Assembly: GCA_023458415.1 (NCBI GenBank) | Contig: JAEWZO010000030.1 | Location: forward strand, 1 to 33,943 | Length of the DNA stretch: 33,943 nt | Direction of reading: 5' to 3' | DNA from: Bacteroidota bacterium | Lineage (GTDB): Bacteria; Bacteroidota; Bacteroidia; Flavobacteriales; Weeksellaceae | In this document: in pieces, positions 16,095-24,334 of the stretch | Layout of the letters: each line of letters begins with the position of its first letter | How positions within the stretch are numbered: the first letter of the stretch is position 1 | Position numbers and translations under genes: made by a program | The notes under the pieces: generated by a model | Seen by the model: only the letters and a program-made list of their open reading frames with translations | The model's database searches: none | What the model was told of the DNA's origin: nothing

Positions 16095-16514
16095 ATGAGT
16101 GCATTACAAGATAAATACGCAAGCGTAATTTCTGCAGCACAAACTGCAGGAGTTTCTAACTTACAGGTAACAGAACAGAACGGTATTCTTTACGTATCCG
16201 GAAGTGCAGCGAGTTCTGCAGCGAAAGATCAGGTATGGAATGCTCTTGGCGCTATCGACTCAACTTACTCTGCTTCAGATATCAACATCGATGTACAGGT
16301 TGCTGGTCTTGCTTCCGGAGCGACTCTTACTGTTGCAACAGAAGATTCTAACCTTAACATCAGACAGGAGCCTTCAACTGAAGCAGCTATCGTAGGAAAA
16401 GCAGCTAAAGGTGAAGCAGTAACTCTTGTTGAGCAAACTTCTGATGATTGGTGGAGAATCAAAACTGCCGACGGAGAAGAAGGTTACGCATATGCAAGAT
16501 ATTTGAAAGCTTAA
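16095..16514 (+). CDS. BON-like plus bacterial SH3 domain protein
   Basis: The 139-residue protein has a BON-like N-terminal half (about 1-75: YASVISAAQTAGVSNLQVTE, ILYVSGSAASSAAKDQVWNAL) and a bacterial SH3 (SH3b type 3) domain at about 78-139, with LNIRQEPSTEAAIVG, DDWWRIKTADGEEGYAYARYL. The layout recalls E. coli Kbp/YgaU, a BON plus LysM potassium-binding protein, with SH3 in place of LysM. There is no signal peptide from the ATG at 16095, nor from the TTG two codons upstream. It shares the high-expression codon use of the preceding BON lipoprotein and ends at a strong terminator. Potassium binding is only a family analogy. Confidence 0.85.
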   Translation: MSALQDKYASVISAAQTAGVSNLQVTEQNGILYVSGSAASSAAKDQVWNALGAIDSTYSASDINIDVQVAGLASGATLTVATEDSNLNIRQEPSTEAAIVGKAAKGEAVTLVEQTSDDWWRIKTADGEEGYAYARYLKA

Positions 16515-16533
16515 TTTTTCTCAGGAAAAATTG

Positions 16534-16562
16534 AAACCTCTGAATTTTCAGAGGTTTTTTTG
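16534..16562 (+). terminator. Rho-independent terminator after the BON pair
   Basis: A perfect 10-bp stem (16534-16543 with 16548-16557), 4-nt loop and a run of T residues, 20 bp after the stop. Confidence 0.88.
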
Positions 16563-16614
16563 TGTCTGAGTATGAATGAAAGCCAGAATTATTACTGCTT
16601 TTCATCAAAAAAAC

Positions 16615-16622
16615 TATATTTG
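16615..16622 (+). promoter_or_regulatory. Candidate -7 box (TATATTTG) for the symporter gene
   Basis: TATATTTG matches TAnnTTTG and lies 20 nt before the ATG at 16643. Confidence 0.55.
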
Positions 16623-16642
16623 TAGTCTTCACGAAAAGAACT

Positions 16643-18070
16643 ATGAGCAGCAAATCCCTGAAATTTTTCCCGTTTATTACATTGACGATCGCTGTAATTT
16701 TACACGCAATTAATTTTATCAATCCATTGCCGGCGGATTATTTGGTCTTCGGACATCTACTGTTGATTCTTGGGATGATAACGTATGGCTTGCGCAAGAA
16801 AAATTTGACCACATGGATCCTGATTAGTATCGTGATGGGTGTAATTATCGGTCGGGATTTTCCGGGTATTGCACTTTCGCTGCAGCCACTCAGTCAGGGA
16901 TTTATCCGATTGGTGAAAACTATTGTAGGTCCTATTCTTTTTGCCACTTTGGTATATGGAATTGCAGGTCACTCGGATTTAAAGCAAGTCGGTAGAATGG
17001 CGTGGAAATCTTTACTATATTTTTATTCGGCGACAACAATTGCACTGTTTATCGGACTTGCGGCAATTAATATTTCAAAAGCTGGAGTTGGTATTGATGC
17101 CTCAAAAATTCCGCAACACGAACTTCCAACAACCTCCTCTGTAAAAGAAGCCGATATTCGCGCTCTGGAAAATATTCCTGAAGCCAATCACTGGATATTT
17201 AAAACAACCGCATTTTTCAGAGATGTTTTTCCTGAAAATATCATAAAATCAATATATGAAAACCAAGTATTGCAGATTGTAGTTTTTGCTGTAGTGTTTG
17301 GTATTGGTTTAGCCCAGCTTCCGGAAAAGAAGAAAAAACCGATGGTTGATTTCATGGACAGTCTTGCGGAAACCATGTTCAAATACACACATATCATAAT
17401 GTACTTTGCGCCGATTGGGGTTGGTGCAGCAATGGCGTATACAGTGGGACATATGGGAATAGATATCCTGAAATATTTATTCATGCTCCTCCTCACTTTG
17501 TACTGTGCTCTGATTGCGTTTCTGCTTTTGGTTTTACTTCCAATTGCGCTGTATATGAAGGTTCCGATTAAGAAGTTTATTGAAGCCATTAAAGAGCCTG
17601 TTTCCATCGCATTTGCGACGACGAGTTCGGATGCTGCACTACCTGTAGTGATGCAGAATATGGAGCGTTTCGGAGTTCCAAGAAAAGTTGTTTCCTTCGT
17701 TGTACCAACCGGTTATTCATTCAATCTCGATGGAACAACACTTTATCTTTCTTTAGCGTCGATTTTTGTAGCTCAGGCTGCCGGAATGGATTTGTCTTTC
17801 GGACAGCAACTTTTGATTTGTTTAACGTTAATGATTACAAGTAAAGGCGTTGCCGCGATACCGAGAGCTTCTTTGATTATTTTGATTGCAACAGCCGATC
17901 AGTTTGGTTTGCCAACATTTATTATTGCAGCGATATTAGGAATTGATGAACTGATGGATATGGGTAGAACTTCCGTGAATGTAATCGGAAACTGTTTGGC
18001 TTCCGTTGTGATTGCGAAGTGGGAAGGTGAGTTCGATCAGGAAAAGGCGCTGGCTTTTACAGAAGAGTAA
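16643..18070 (+). CDS. Dicarboxylate/amino acid:cation symporter (DAACS family)
   Basis: This 475-residue inner-membrane protein belongs to the glutamate/aspartate/C4-dicarboxylate family (GltP, DctA). It has about eight membrane helices plus the two re-entrant hairpins. The signature segments are the serine-rich hairpin FATTSSDAALPV near residue 324, the cation-binding YSFNLDGTTLYL near 354, and the second hairpin SKGVAAIPRASLIIL near 405, followed by DELMDMGRTSVNVIGN near 435, which holds the substrate-binding Asp/Arg/Asn. Substrate (glutamate, aspartate or dicarboxylate) and coupling ion (Na+ or H+) cannot be decided by eye. The gene is monocistronic with its own -7 box. Confidence 0.92.
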   Translation: MSSKSLKFFPFITLTIAVILHAINFINPLPADYLVFGHLLLILGMITYGLRKKNLTTWILISIVMGVIIGRDFPGIALSLQPLSQGFIRLVKTIVGPILFATLVYGIAGHSDLKQVGRMAWKSLLYFYSATTIALFIGLAAINISKAGVGIDASKIPQHELPTTSSVKEADIRALENIPEANHWIFKTTAFFRDVFPENIIKSIYENQVLQIVVFAVVFGIGLAQLPEKKKKPMVDFMDSLAETMFKYTHIIMYFAPIGVGAAMAYTVGHMGIDILKYLFMLLLTLYCALIAFLLLVLLPIALYMKVPIKKFIEAIKEPVSIAFATTSSDAALPVVMQNMERFGVPRKVVSFVVPTGYSFNLDGTTLYLSLASIFVAQAAGMDLSFGQQLLICLTLMITSKGVAAIPRASLIILIATADQFGLPTFIIAAILGIDELMDMGRTSVNVIGNCLASVVIAKWEGEFDQEKALAFTEE

Positions 18071-18090
18071 TTTTACTAAAATTAATATAG

Positions 18091-18122
18091 AAATCCGGAG
18101 GTTTAATACTACCGGTTTTTTT
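18091..18122 (+). terminator. Weak hairpin with T-tract after the symporter gene
   Basis: CCGG at 18095-18098 can pair with CCGG at 18112-18115, flanked by AAA and TTT pairs with one mismatch, loop of 13 nt, then seven T residues. Weaker than the other terminators here. Confidence 0.45.
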
Positions 18123-18188
18123 GTTCATTGTCAGTTTTTCAATAACCGTTATAGGTTCTTTTAATAATTCTAAATAAGAAAAAAAGCG

Positions 18189-18196
18189 TAAATTTG
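18189..18196 (+). promoter_or_regulatory. Candidate -7 box (TAAATTTG) for mrp-nfu
   Basis: TAAATTTG matches TAnnTTTG and lies 25 nt before the Mrp ATG. Confidence 0.55.
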
Positions 18197-18221
18197 TAGG
18201 AACAAAAACGAGCAGATATTT

Positions 18222-19325
18222 ATGTTGACGAAAGCTACAGTACAGGAGTTTTTAAAAGAGATAGAAGTTGATGATTTGGTTAAAAACTTCCAGGTAATGG
18301 GAAACGATGTGTACATCGATATGATTGCACATTCACCGGCGATGCACGAGAAGAAAAAGCTGGAGGCAGCAATGAAGCAGGCTTTCGCAAGTCAGTTTGG
18401 TGAAGATGTAGTCCTTAAACTTAAGATTGAATCACCTGAACCTTCAGAAGTTCAGCAAAATCAGATCAAAGGGAAGCAGATTCCTGGAATTCAGAATATT
18501 ATCGCCATCGCTTCAGGAAAGGGTGGTGTCGGTAAATCTACAGTTGCTGCCAATTTGGCTGTAACACTCTCAAAAATGGGTTTTAAAGTTGGTTTGCTTG
18601 ATGCTGATATTTACGGACCATCAGTTCCGACGATGTTGGATACGGAGGGAGCAAAACCGCTTTCTGTTGAAGTTGACGGTAGAAATCTGATGCAGCCTAT
18701 TGAAAATTACGGCATTAAAATGCTTTCCATTGGATATTTTTCCGGAGCTAATCAGGCAGTTGTTTGGCGTGGACCGATGGCAAGTAAAGCACTGAATCAA
18801 ATGCTTCGTGATGCGCATTGGGGCGAGCTGGATTTCCTTCTGATTGATCTTCCACCGGGAACGGGCGATATTCATCTTTCCATTATTCAGGAAGTTCCGG
18901 TAACGGGTGCTGTCATCGTTTCAACTCCGCAACACGTGGCTTTAGCTGATGTTCGTAAAGGAATTGCGATGTTCCAGATGGAAAGCATCAACATTCCGGT
19001 TTTGGGACTTATTGAAAATATGGCTTACTTTACACCTGAAGAATTGCCGGAAAATAAATATTATATTTTCGGAAATCAGGGAGCACAGTATTTAGCTGAA
19101 GATTTAGGCATTCCGGTTTTGGGTGAAATTCCGATTATTCAGAGCATTAGAGAAGCAGGTGATGTCGGAAGACCGGCTGCGCTTCAGGAAGGTTCAAAAA
19201 TTGAAGAAATTTACACTAAGACGGCTCAGAATATGATTGAAAGTCTGGTAGAAAGAAACAAAAATCTCCCGCCAACCGAAGCTGTGAAAATTACAACCAT
19301 GGCCGGCTGTTCACCAAAAAAATAG
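18222..19325 (+). CDS. Mrp/NBP35-family P-loop ATPase, Fe-S cluster carrier
   Basis: Mrp (ApbC) proteins carry and transfer Fe-S clusters to apo-proteins. The 367-residue chain has an N-terminal MIP18/DUF59 domain (about 1-90) and a deviant Walker A P-loop ATPase: IASGKGGVGKSTVAANLAV near residue 103, LLDADIYGPSVP near 126, FLLIDLPPGTGD near 206. In classical members a CxxC pair follows the GLIENMAYF segment; here that place reads TPEELPENKYYIFG with no cysteine. The only C-terminal cysteine is in MAGCSPKK at the very end. Cluster binding by a bridging CxxC is thus doubtful in this protein. The Nfu gene lies 26 bp downstream, which supports a role in Fe-S assembly. Confidence 0.9.
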   Translation: MLTKATVQEFLKEIEVDDLVKNFQVMGNDVYIDMIAHSPAMHEKKKLEAAMKQAFASQFGEDVVLKLKIESPEPSEVQQNQIKGKQIPGIQNIIAIASGKGGVGKSTVAANLAVTLSKMGFKVGLLDADIYGPSVPTMLDTEGAKPLSVEVDGRNLMQPIENYGIKMLSIGYFSGANQAVVWRGPMASKALNQMLRDAHWGELDFLLIDLPPGTGDIHLSIIQEVPVTGAVIVSTPQHVALADVRKGIAMFQMESINIPVLGLIENMAYFTPEELPENKYYIFGNQGAQYLAEDLGIPVLGEIPIIQSIREAGDVGRPAALQEGSKIEEIYTKTAQNMIESLVERNKNLPPTEAVKITTMAGCSPKK

Positions 19326-19351
19326 TTTACTGAACACATTGAGAAAAAATT

Positions 19352-19600
19352 ATGAAAGAAGTTAAAAACCATGAAGAAACAGTAACGAAAGTTCTGGATG
19401 CGCTGGAAAGTATTCGTCCGTTTCTGAATAAAGACGGTGGCGATATTGAACTTGTTGATGTAACCGATAACAAAGTGAGAGTGAAACTGATTGGCAACTG
19501 CAATGGCTGCCCAATGAGTTTTTCAACGATGAAACTGGGCGTGGAAAATACGATTAAACAACACGTTCCTGAAATTGAAGAGGTAATTAGTGTTGATTAA
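19352..19600 (+). CDS. NifU C-terminal domain (Nfu-type) Fe-S scaffold protein
   Basis: The 82-residue protein is a bare NifU C-terminal domain: VLDALESIRPFLNKDGGDIE near residue 14, then the cluster-binding CxxC in GNCNGCPMSFSTMK near 49, and a final helix ENTIKQHVPEI. Nfu proteins hold a 4Fe-4S cluster between two subunits and deliver it to targets. Its position 26 bp after the Mrp gene makes a small Fe-S trafficking operon. It may supply the cysteine ligands that Mrp lacks, but this is inference. A strong bidirectional terminator follows. Confidence 0.93.
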   Translation: MKEVKNHEETVTKVLDALESIRPFLNKDGGDIELVDVTDNKVRVKLIGNCNGCPMSFSTMKLGVENTIKQHVPEIEEVISVD

Positions 19601-19618
19601 AATATTAAAATAAGAAAC

Positions 19619-19649
19619 AAAAAAGCGGACCGTTAAGTCCGCTTTTTTT
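19619..19649. terminator. Bidirectional terminator between the Nfu and acyl-CoA synthetase genes
   Basis: AAAAGCGGAC (19621-19630) pairs with GTCCGCTTTT (19637-19646) around a 6-nt loop; T-tract on either strand. The right end touches the stop codon of the minus-strand gene. Confidence 0.88.
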
Positions 19650-21267
19650 ATTGAAGGCCAAGTTCTTTAATTGATATTTCACGCATTTCAACTTTCCGAA
19701 CTTTTCCGGAAATCGTCATTGGGAATTCATCAACAAACTTCCAGTATTTCGGTACTTTATAATGGGCAATCTGCTTCTTGCAGAAATTTACGAGTTCTTC
19801 TTCGGTCAAAGTTTTTCCTTCCCGAACTTTAATCCACGCCATCACTTCCTCCCCAAATTTTTCACTTGGAACACCAATAATCTGAACATCAAGAACATTC
19901 GGATATTGATACAGAAAATCTTCAATTTCTTTTGGAGAAATATTTTCCCCGCCGCGGATAATCAAATCTTTAATTCTGCCGGAAATATGAATATATCCTT
20001 CTTCATCCATCATGGCCAAATCGCCGGTATGCATCCAACGCGAATCATCCAGAACCTGATGTGTTGCTTCAGGATTGTTCCAGTATTTCAGCATAACAGA
20101 ATAGCCGCGTGTACAAAGTTCTCCGTTTTCTCCGCGGTTTACAATGGCTCCTGTTTCCGGATTGATGATTTTTATTTCCAAATGATCTTGAACCGTTCCA
20201 ACAGAATGAATCTGCTTTTCAAACGGAGTTCCGATTTTTGTTTGTGTTGAAACAGGTGAAGTTTCCGTCATGCCGTAGCAAATCGAAACTTCTCTCATGT
20301 TCATCAGATCTTCAACTTTTTTCATCACTTCCGGTGGACAAACCGAACCTGCCATTACACCTGTTCGTAGCGAAGAAAGATCAAAATCCTGACTCAGCAT
20401 TTCGTGCAGTTCCGCAATAAACATTGTAGGAACGCCGTACAGCGAGGTGCATTTTTCCTTTTCTACGACTTGTAGAGTTTTCACAGGATCAAAACTGTCA
20501 TTCGGAATCACCATCGTTGCGCCGTGTGTTGTACAGGCCATATTTCCAATCACCATACCGAAACAGTGAAAAAACGGAACCGGAATACAGACACGATCTA
20601 TTTCCGAATAATTCAGACGAATGCCGATGAAATAGCCGTTGTTTAGAATATTATGATGAGAAAGCGTCACACCTTTGGGAAATCCTGTAGTTCCGGATGT
20701 ATACTGAATGTTTACAGGATGATCGAATTCTACTTTTTCTTCCCATTCAGTTAAAACATCATCATTTACATTTTTCGCACCCTCAAGAAAAGTTTCCCAG
20801 GTTTCATCAAAGAAAATTTCATCTTCCAAATGTGTGGTGAATTCCCGCGCGTCTTCAATCATCTGTTTGTAATTGCTTGATTTGAAGCTTAGTGCGGAAA
20901 AGATAAACCGAATTTCCGACTGGTTCAGTACGAAAACAAATTCGCTCGTTCGGTACGCCGGATTAATGTTCACCATTATCACTCCAATTCTTGCGGTTGC
21001 ATACTGTAGCAAAACCCATTCGTAACGGTTAGGGGACCAAATTCCGACGCGGTCGCCGTTTTTTACACCAAGGTTGATCAGTGCTTTTGAAACTTCATCA
21101 ACCTGTTGATTAAACTCTCGGTACGTCGCGCGATAGTCTTGTTGCGCACTGATGAGCGCCATGTTTTCAGGAAATTTTTCAGCAGTATTACGAAGGTTGA
21201 AACCTATCGTTTCACCTAAAAGAGCAATATCTGATTTTCCGTGAACGTATGAAGGATTGAAACTCAT
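19648..21267 (-). CDS. AMP-binding acyl-CoA synthetase (fatty acid or short/medium-chain acid CoA ligase)
   Basis: The enzyme adenylates a carboxylic acid and joins it to CoA. The 539 residues show the adenylate-forming motifs: IQYTSGTTGFPKGVTLSHHN (A3) near residue 187, CYGMTETSPVS (A5) near 327, WMHTGDLAMMDEEGYIHISGR (split over A7/A8) near 416, and the catalytic lysine in MTISGKVRK (A10) near 523. The size and the DYRATYREFN opening resemble FadD3/fatty-acyl-CoA synthetase relatives; the chain length accepted is not evident. The ATG at 21267 is preferred to a GTG 11 codons upstream. It is the last gene of a minus-strand series with the SPFH-tail protein, ppx and cdd, although an 81-bp gap may hold its own promoter. 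Confidence 0.9.
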   Translation of the reverse strand: MSFNPSYVHGKSDIALLGETIGFNLRNTAEKFPENMALISAQQDYRATYREFNQQVDEVSKALINLGVKNGDRVGIWSPNRYEWVLLQYATARIGVIMVNINPAYRTSEFVFVLNQSEIRFIFSALSFKSSNYKQMIEDAREFTTHLEDEIFFDETWETFLEGAKNVNDDVLTEWEEKVEFDHPVNIQYTSGTTGFPKGVTLSHHNILNNGYFIGIRLNYSEIDRVCIPVPFFHCFGMVIGNMACTTHGATMVIPNDSFDPVKTLQVVEKEKCTSLYGVPTMFIAELHEMLSQDFDLSSLRTGVMAGSVCPPEVMKKVEDLMNMREVSICYGMTETSPVSTQTKIGTPFEKQIHSVGTVQDHLEIKIINPETGAIVNRGENGELCTRGYSVMLKYWNNPEATHQVLDDSRWMHTGDLAMMDEEGYIHISGRIKDLIIRGGENISPKEIEDFLYQYPNVLDVQIIGVPSEKFGEEVMAWIKVREGKTLTEEELVNFCKKQIAHYKVPKYWKFVDEFPMTISGKVRKVEMREISIKELGLQ

Positions 21268-21348
21268 AAAAAAAGTGATACCCGTTTTATCGAATACCAC
21301 TTTAAAATTAATGAAATAATTTTTAGTTCATGTTAAAGCAATAATAAA

Positions 21349-21744
21349 TTACGGCTGGTTCGCATTTCTTCCGGCTTCCAAAATTGGTAAATTTCCTTCC
21401 GTCGGAATATAAATAACAGTTTTGTCGTTCAGGTTGTTTTGCTGTCTTACCCACAAGTACTGAATGTATTTGTCGGTAAGTGCACCGTTTTCAATTTTTA
21501 TTGCTGCAGAAGCACCTTTTGCGCGTTCAACTTCGGCTTGAGCATTCAGTTTTTCGGCTTCAAGATTGGCTTTAGCTTCTTCAATTTTAATTCTTCTGTT
21601 CTGTTCGGCTTTGGCAAATTCTGCTTTACCTTCCATTTCCTGAGACCAAACTCTGTATTTTGGATATCCAAACATGATGACTCCAATTCCGATCAAAAAT
21701 ATGAGTCCTACGACAACTAATCCTGCTAAACTTAAATTCTTCAT
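21349..21744 (-). CDS. Small membrane protein resembling the C-terminal part of SPFH/prohibitin proteins
   Basis: The 131-residue protein has one N-terminal membrane segment (about 3-27), then YPKYRVWSQEMEGKAEFAKA and a charged Ala/Glu/Lys helix (about 38-85: EAKANLEAEKLNAQAEVERA), then LTDKYIQYLWVRQ and VIYIPTEGNLPILEAGR. The order helix, then a YIQYL strand, then a TEGNLPIL segment is like the tail of stomatin/prohibitin (SPFH) proteins, but the SPFH domain is absent. ATG 21744 is chosen because it lies 4 nt after the ppx stop; an ATG six codons earlier would overlap ppx. Function unknown; a scaffold or interaction partner in the membrane is a guess. Confidence 0.8.
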   Translation of the reverse strand: MKNLSLAGLVVVGLIFLIGIGVIMFGYPKYRVWSQEMEGKAEFAKAEQNRRIKIEEAKANLEAEKLNAQAEVERAKGASAAIKIENGALTDKYIQYLWVRQQNNLNDKTVIYIPTEGNLPILEAGRNANQP

Positions 21745-21748
21745 TTTG

Positions 21749-22648
21749 TTATTTTTTTGCATTTGCTTTCTTATTTAGGTTACCGTAAATGTTATGGATA
21801 AGTCCGTCTGCGACAGAAATCTTCGGTACAAAAATTTTGTTGATATCGCTCCATAACATCACTTTCGTGAAAATTTCTAACGCCGGTACAATTACATCGG
21901 CGCGGTCTTCACGAAGACTGTATTTGCTCATTCTTTCCGGAACCGATAACACGCTCAAATCTTTGTAGAAATTTTTCAACGTTGAAAGAAAAAGTGGTTT
22001 TCCGTCTTTGGTTTTGCTTAAACTGAACACTTTATTAATGTTACCTCCTGATCCAATGGCAACAATAGGTTTTTTGCTGTTGATGTTTTTCCTGATTTCT
22101 TCTTTCATCTCTTTCCAGTGATCTTCTCCAACCAGCTTATTCAGCAAACGGATGGTTCCGATATTGAAAGAATTTTTGTATTTCATTTTTCCGTTTTCGT
22201 AGAACGTAAGTTCAGTTGAACCTCCACCAACGTCAACATAAAGATATGCTGATTCTTTGTCAAGGCCTTCTGCAACGTGGTTTTCGTAAATCAAGGTAGC
22301 TTCTTCGTCTCCAGAAATAATTTCAATGTCTATTCCGCAGTTTCCTTTCACGGTTTGGCGAATTTCATCTCCATTTTTTGCATCGCGCATCGCACTGGTT
22401 GCGCAGGCTCTGTAATGTTCGACCTGATAAATTTTCATCAGATCTGAAAAAACTTTCATCGAGTCGATGACCATTTTCTTTCTTTCATCCCCGATTTTTC
22501 CGTCGCTGAAAACATCCATTCCCAAACGCAGCGGAATTCGTAAAAGATTAAGTTTCGTAAAAACAGGTTTCCCTTTTTTTTCTTCGGTAACGTCGTTGAT
22601 AAGCAGTCGTGCAGCGTTACTTCCAATATCTATAGCGGCAATTCTCAT
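21749..22648 (-). CDS. Ppx/GppA family phosphatase (exopolyphosphatase)
   Basis: Ppx/GppA enzymes remove terminal phosphate from polyphosphate or convert pppGpp to ppGpp. The 299-residue protein has the ASKHA-fold phosphate loops IAAIDIGSNAARLLI near residue 3 and LYVDVGGGSTELTFY near 136, with the catalytic Glu in the ATSAMRDAKNGDE region near 107. It has only the two ATPase-like domains and lacks the C-terminal HD-like domain of the 500-residue E. coli Ppx. This short form is common. It is 10 bp after cdd and 4 bp before the SPFH-tail gene. Which substrate it uses is open. Confidence 0.9.
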   Translation of the reverse strand: MRIAAIDIGSNAARLLINDVTEEKKGKPVFTKLNLLRIPLRLGMDVFSDGKIGDERKKMVIDSMKVFSDLMKIYQVEHYRACATSAMRDAKNGDEIRQTVKGNCGIDIEIISGDEEATLIYENHVAEGLDKESAYLYVDVGGGSTELTFYENGKMKYKNSFNIGTIRLLNKLVGEDHWKEMKEEIRKNINSKKPIVAIGSGGNINKVFSLSKTKDGKPLFLSTLKNFYKDLSVLSVPERMSKYSLREDRADVIVPALEIFTKVMLWSDINKIFVPKISVADGLIHNIYGNLNKKANAKK

Positions 22649-22658
22649 TTATGATTTT

Positions 22659-23138
22659 TTACAGGTAAGATGCATCAAACGAAAAAGGAAGCAAATCCCT
22701 TACAGATTCGGTTTTAATAATTTCTCCATGAACCGAGGTGAAATAAACTTCTATAGTTTCGTTCTGTTTAGCTTCATATTCCAGAATAGACTGTCGACAC
22801 GCTCCGCACGGCGGAATCGGGACTGAACTTTGGGTTTTGTCCGGCGCTCCAATCACAAATATTTTCTTAATCTTAACATCGGGAAAGTTGCCTCCAACCC
22901 AGAAAATAGTGGATCGCTCAGCGCAAAGTCCGGAAGGAAATGCAGCATTCTCCTGATTGCTTCCGGTAATTATTTCTCCGTTTTCCAGCAAAATTGCACA
23001 GCCGACGGAAAAGTGAGAGTAAACAGCATAAGCTTTTTCACGGATTTTTTTGGCTGCATGAAACAGTTTTTTTTCTGTTGCATCCAACGCGTCGTAACCT
23101 GCAATACTTTGGTATTTTATAGAAATTTCTTTTTCCAT
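22659..23138 (-). CDS. cdd: Cytidine deaminase
   Basis: Cdd deaminates cytidine and deoxycytidine to uridine and deoxyuridine in pyrimidine salvage. The 159-residue protein is the short, tetrameric, three-cysteine type: zinc ligands Cys72 with catalytic Glu74 in LCAERSTIFW, and Cys111 and Cys114 in PPCGACRQ. Substrate-binding residues appear in SHFSVGCAIL near 41 and GSNQENAAFPSGL near 59. It is the first gene of the minus-strand operon with ppx. Together with deoC in this window it covers parts of deoxynucleoside salvage, though the two are not linked. Confidence 0.94.
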   Translation of the reverse strand: MEKEISIKYQSIAGYDALDATEKKLFHAAKKIREKAYAVYSHFSVGCAILLENGEIITGSNQENAAFPSGLCAERSTIFWVGGNFPDVKIKKIFVIGAPDKTQSSVPIPPCGACRQSILEYEAKQNETIEVYFTSVHGEIIKTESVRDLLPFSFDASYL

Positions 23139-23260
23139 TTGTTGAAAATGTAGGAGAGTAAAGATAATTCATTTCCGAGACAATCGCAATGTAGAGCGGC
23201 AAAAGATTGCCTCGAATTCTCGTTAAAATACCTTAAATTTAGGCAACAGAAATTTTTGAT

Positions 23261-24307
23261 ATGCTTTATTCTCCGATTCAGTTTCGTAATGTTGAACTTA
23301 AAAACCGCTGGGTAATGTCGCCAATGTGTATGTATTCCTGTGAAGACGGAATGGCTACAGATTTTCATTTTGTTCATTATGCAAGCCGCGCGAAGGGTGG
23401 GACAGGACTGATTATTGTCGAAGCAACCGGAGTTGTTCCCGAAGGCAGGATCACAAATAAATGTATGGGGATTTGGAATGATGAGCAGGCAAAAGCTTTA
23501 GGTAAAATTGTAAACTTCATCCATGAAAATTCTGAAAGTAAAATAGGGATTCAGCTTGCACACGCCGGAAGAAAAGCTTCTACGTGGAACGGAAAACAAA
23601 TCTCCCTGGAAGAAGGTTGGGAAACGGTAGCTCCGTCTCCGATTCCTTATATGGAAGGGGAAAGAATTCCGCATGAACTTACCGTAGAAGAAATAAAAGG
23701 AGTGGTCCATAGTTTTAAAGGAGCGGCAAAACGTTCGGTTGGTGCAGGTTTCGACCTGATTGAAATCCACGCAGCTCATGGTTATCTGATTCATCAGTTT
23801 CTCTCGCCACTTTCTAATATCCGAACAGATGAGTATGGCGGAAGTTTTGAAAACCGAATCCGGTTTCTGCTCGAAATTACAGATGCTGTGAATGAAGTAC
23901 TTGATGAAAACCATCCGCTTTTTGTTCGGATTTCCGGAACCGAGTACGCTGAGAACGGTTGGGATATTGAAGACAGCGTAAAGTTGGCCAAACTGCTCAA
24001 GGAAAAGAATGTTGACTTAGTTGATGTTTCCAGTGGAGGAAATATTCATGGTGCAAAAATCACTTTGTTTGACGGTTACCAGGTTCCTTTTTCGGCTGAA
24101 ATTAGAAAAGAGGCAGGAATCCGAACCGGTGCAGTTGGACTCATCAAATCCGCAAAACACGCTGAAGAAATTTTGGAAAATGGAGATGCAGATTTAATTT
24201 TTGTGGCTCGCGAAATTTTGCGAAATCCTTATCTCGCGGTTCAGAATTCATTCAGTAAAGGAGAGGATTGCTTTTTTCCTCATCAGTACGAAAGAGCAAT
24301 ACCATGA
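23261..24307 (+). CDS. Old yellow enzyme family NADPH dehydrogenase (NamA/YqjM-like)
   Basis: The 348-residue FMN enzyme reduces activated carbon-carbon double bonds with NADPH. YqjM-type marks are MSPMCMYSCEDG near residue 20 (Cys contacting FMN), IGIQLAHAGRKAS near 95, the double-His substrate site in IEIHAAHGYLIHQFLSP near 168, NIRTDEYGGSFENR near 187, and FVAREILRNPYLA near 318. Length is typical of the class. A TAAATTTA box (one mismatch to TAnnTTTG) lies 19 nt upstream. It is divergent from cdd and shares a terminator with hemL. Physiological substrate unknown. Confidence 0.92.
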   Translation: MLYSPIQFRNVELKNRWVMSPMCMYSCEDGMATDFHFVHYASRAKGGTGLIIVEATGVVPEGRITNKCMGIWNDEQAKALGKIVNFIHENSESKIGIQLAHAGRKASTWNGKQISLEEGWETVAPSPIPYMEGERIPHELTVEEIKGVVHSFKGAAKRSVGAGFDLIEIHAAHGYLIHQFLSPLSNIRTDEYGGSFENRIRFLLEITDAVNEVLDENHPLFVRISGTEYAENGWDIEDSVKLAKLLKEKNVDLVDVSSGGNIHGAKITLFDGYQVPFSAEIRKEAGIRTGAVGLIKSAKHAEEILENGDADLIFVAREILRNPYLAVQNSFSKGEDCFFPHQYERAIP

Positions 24308-24333
24308 AAAATCCCGGAACTTCCGGGATTTGT
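24307..24333. terminator. Bidirectional terminator between the NamA-like gene and hemL
   Basis: AAATCCCGGA (24309-24318) pairs with TCCGGGATTT (24322-24331) around a 3-nt loop, right at the stop of the plus-strand gene. Confidence 0.85.
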
Positions 24334-24334
24334 T

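Noticed and set aside
19762..20250. 162-codon plus-strand open frame inside the acyl-CoA synthetase gene
   Set aside because: It lies wholly opposite a well-conserved gene, has no start signals and its translation is Phe/Asn-rich without any motif.
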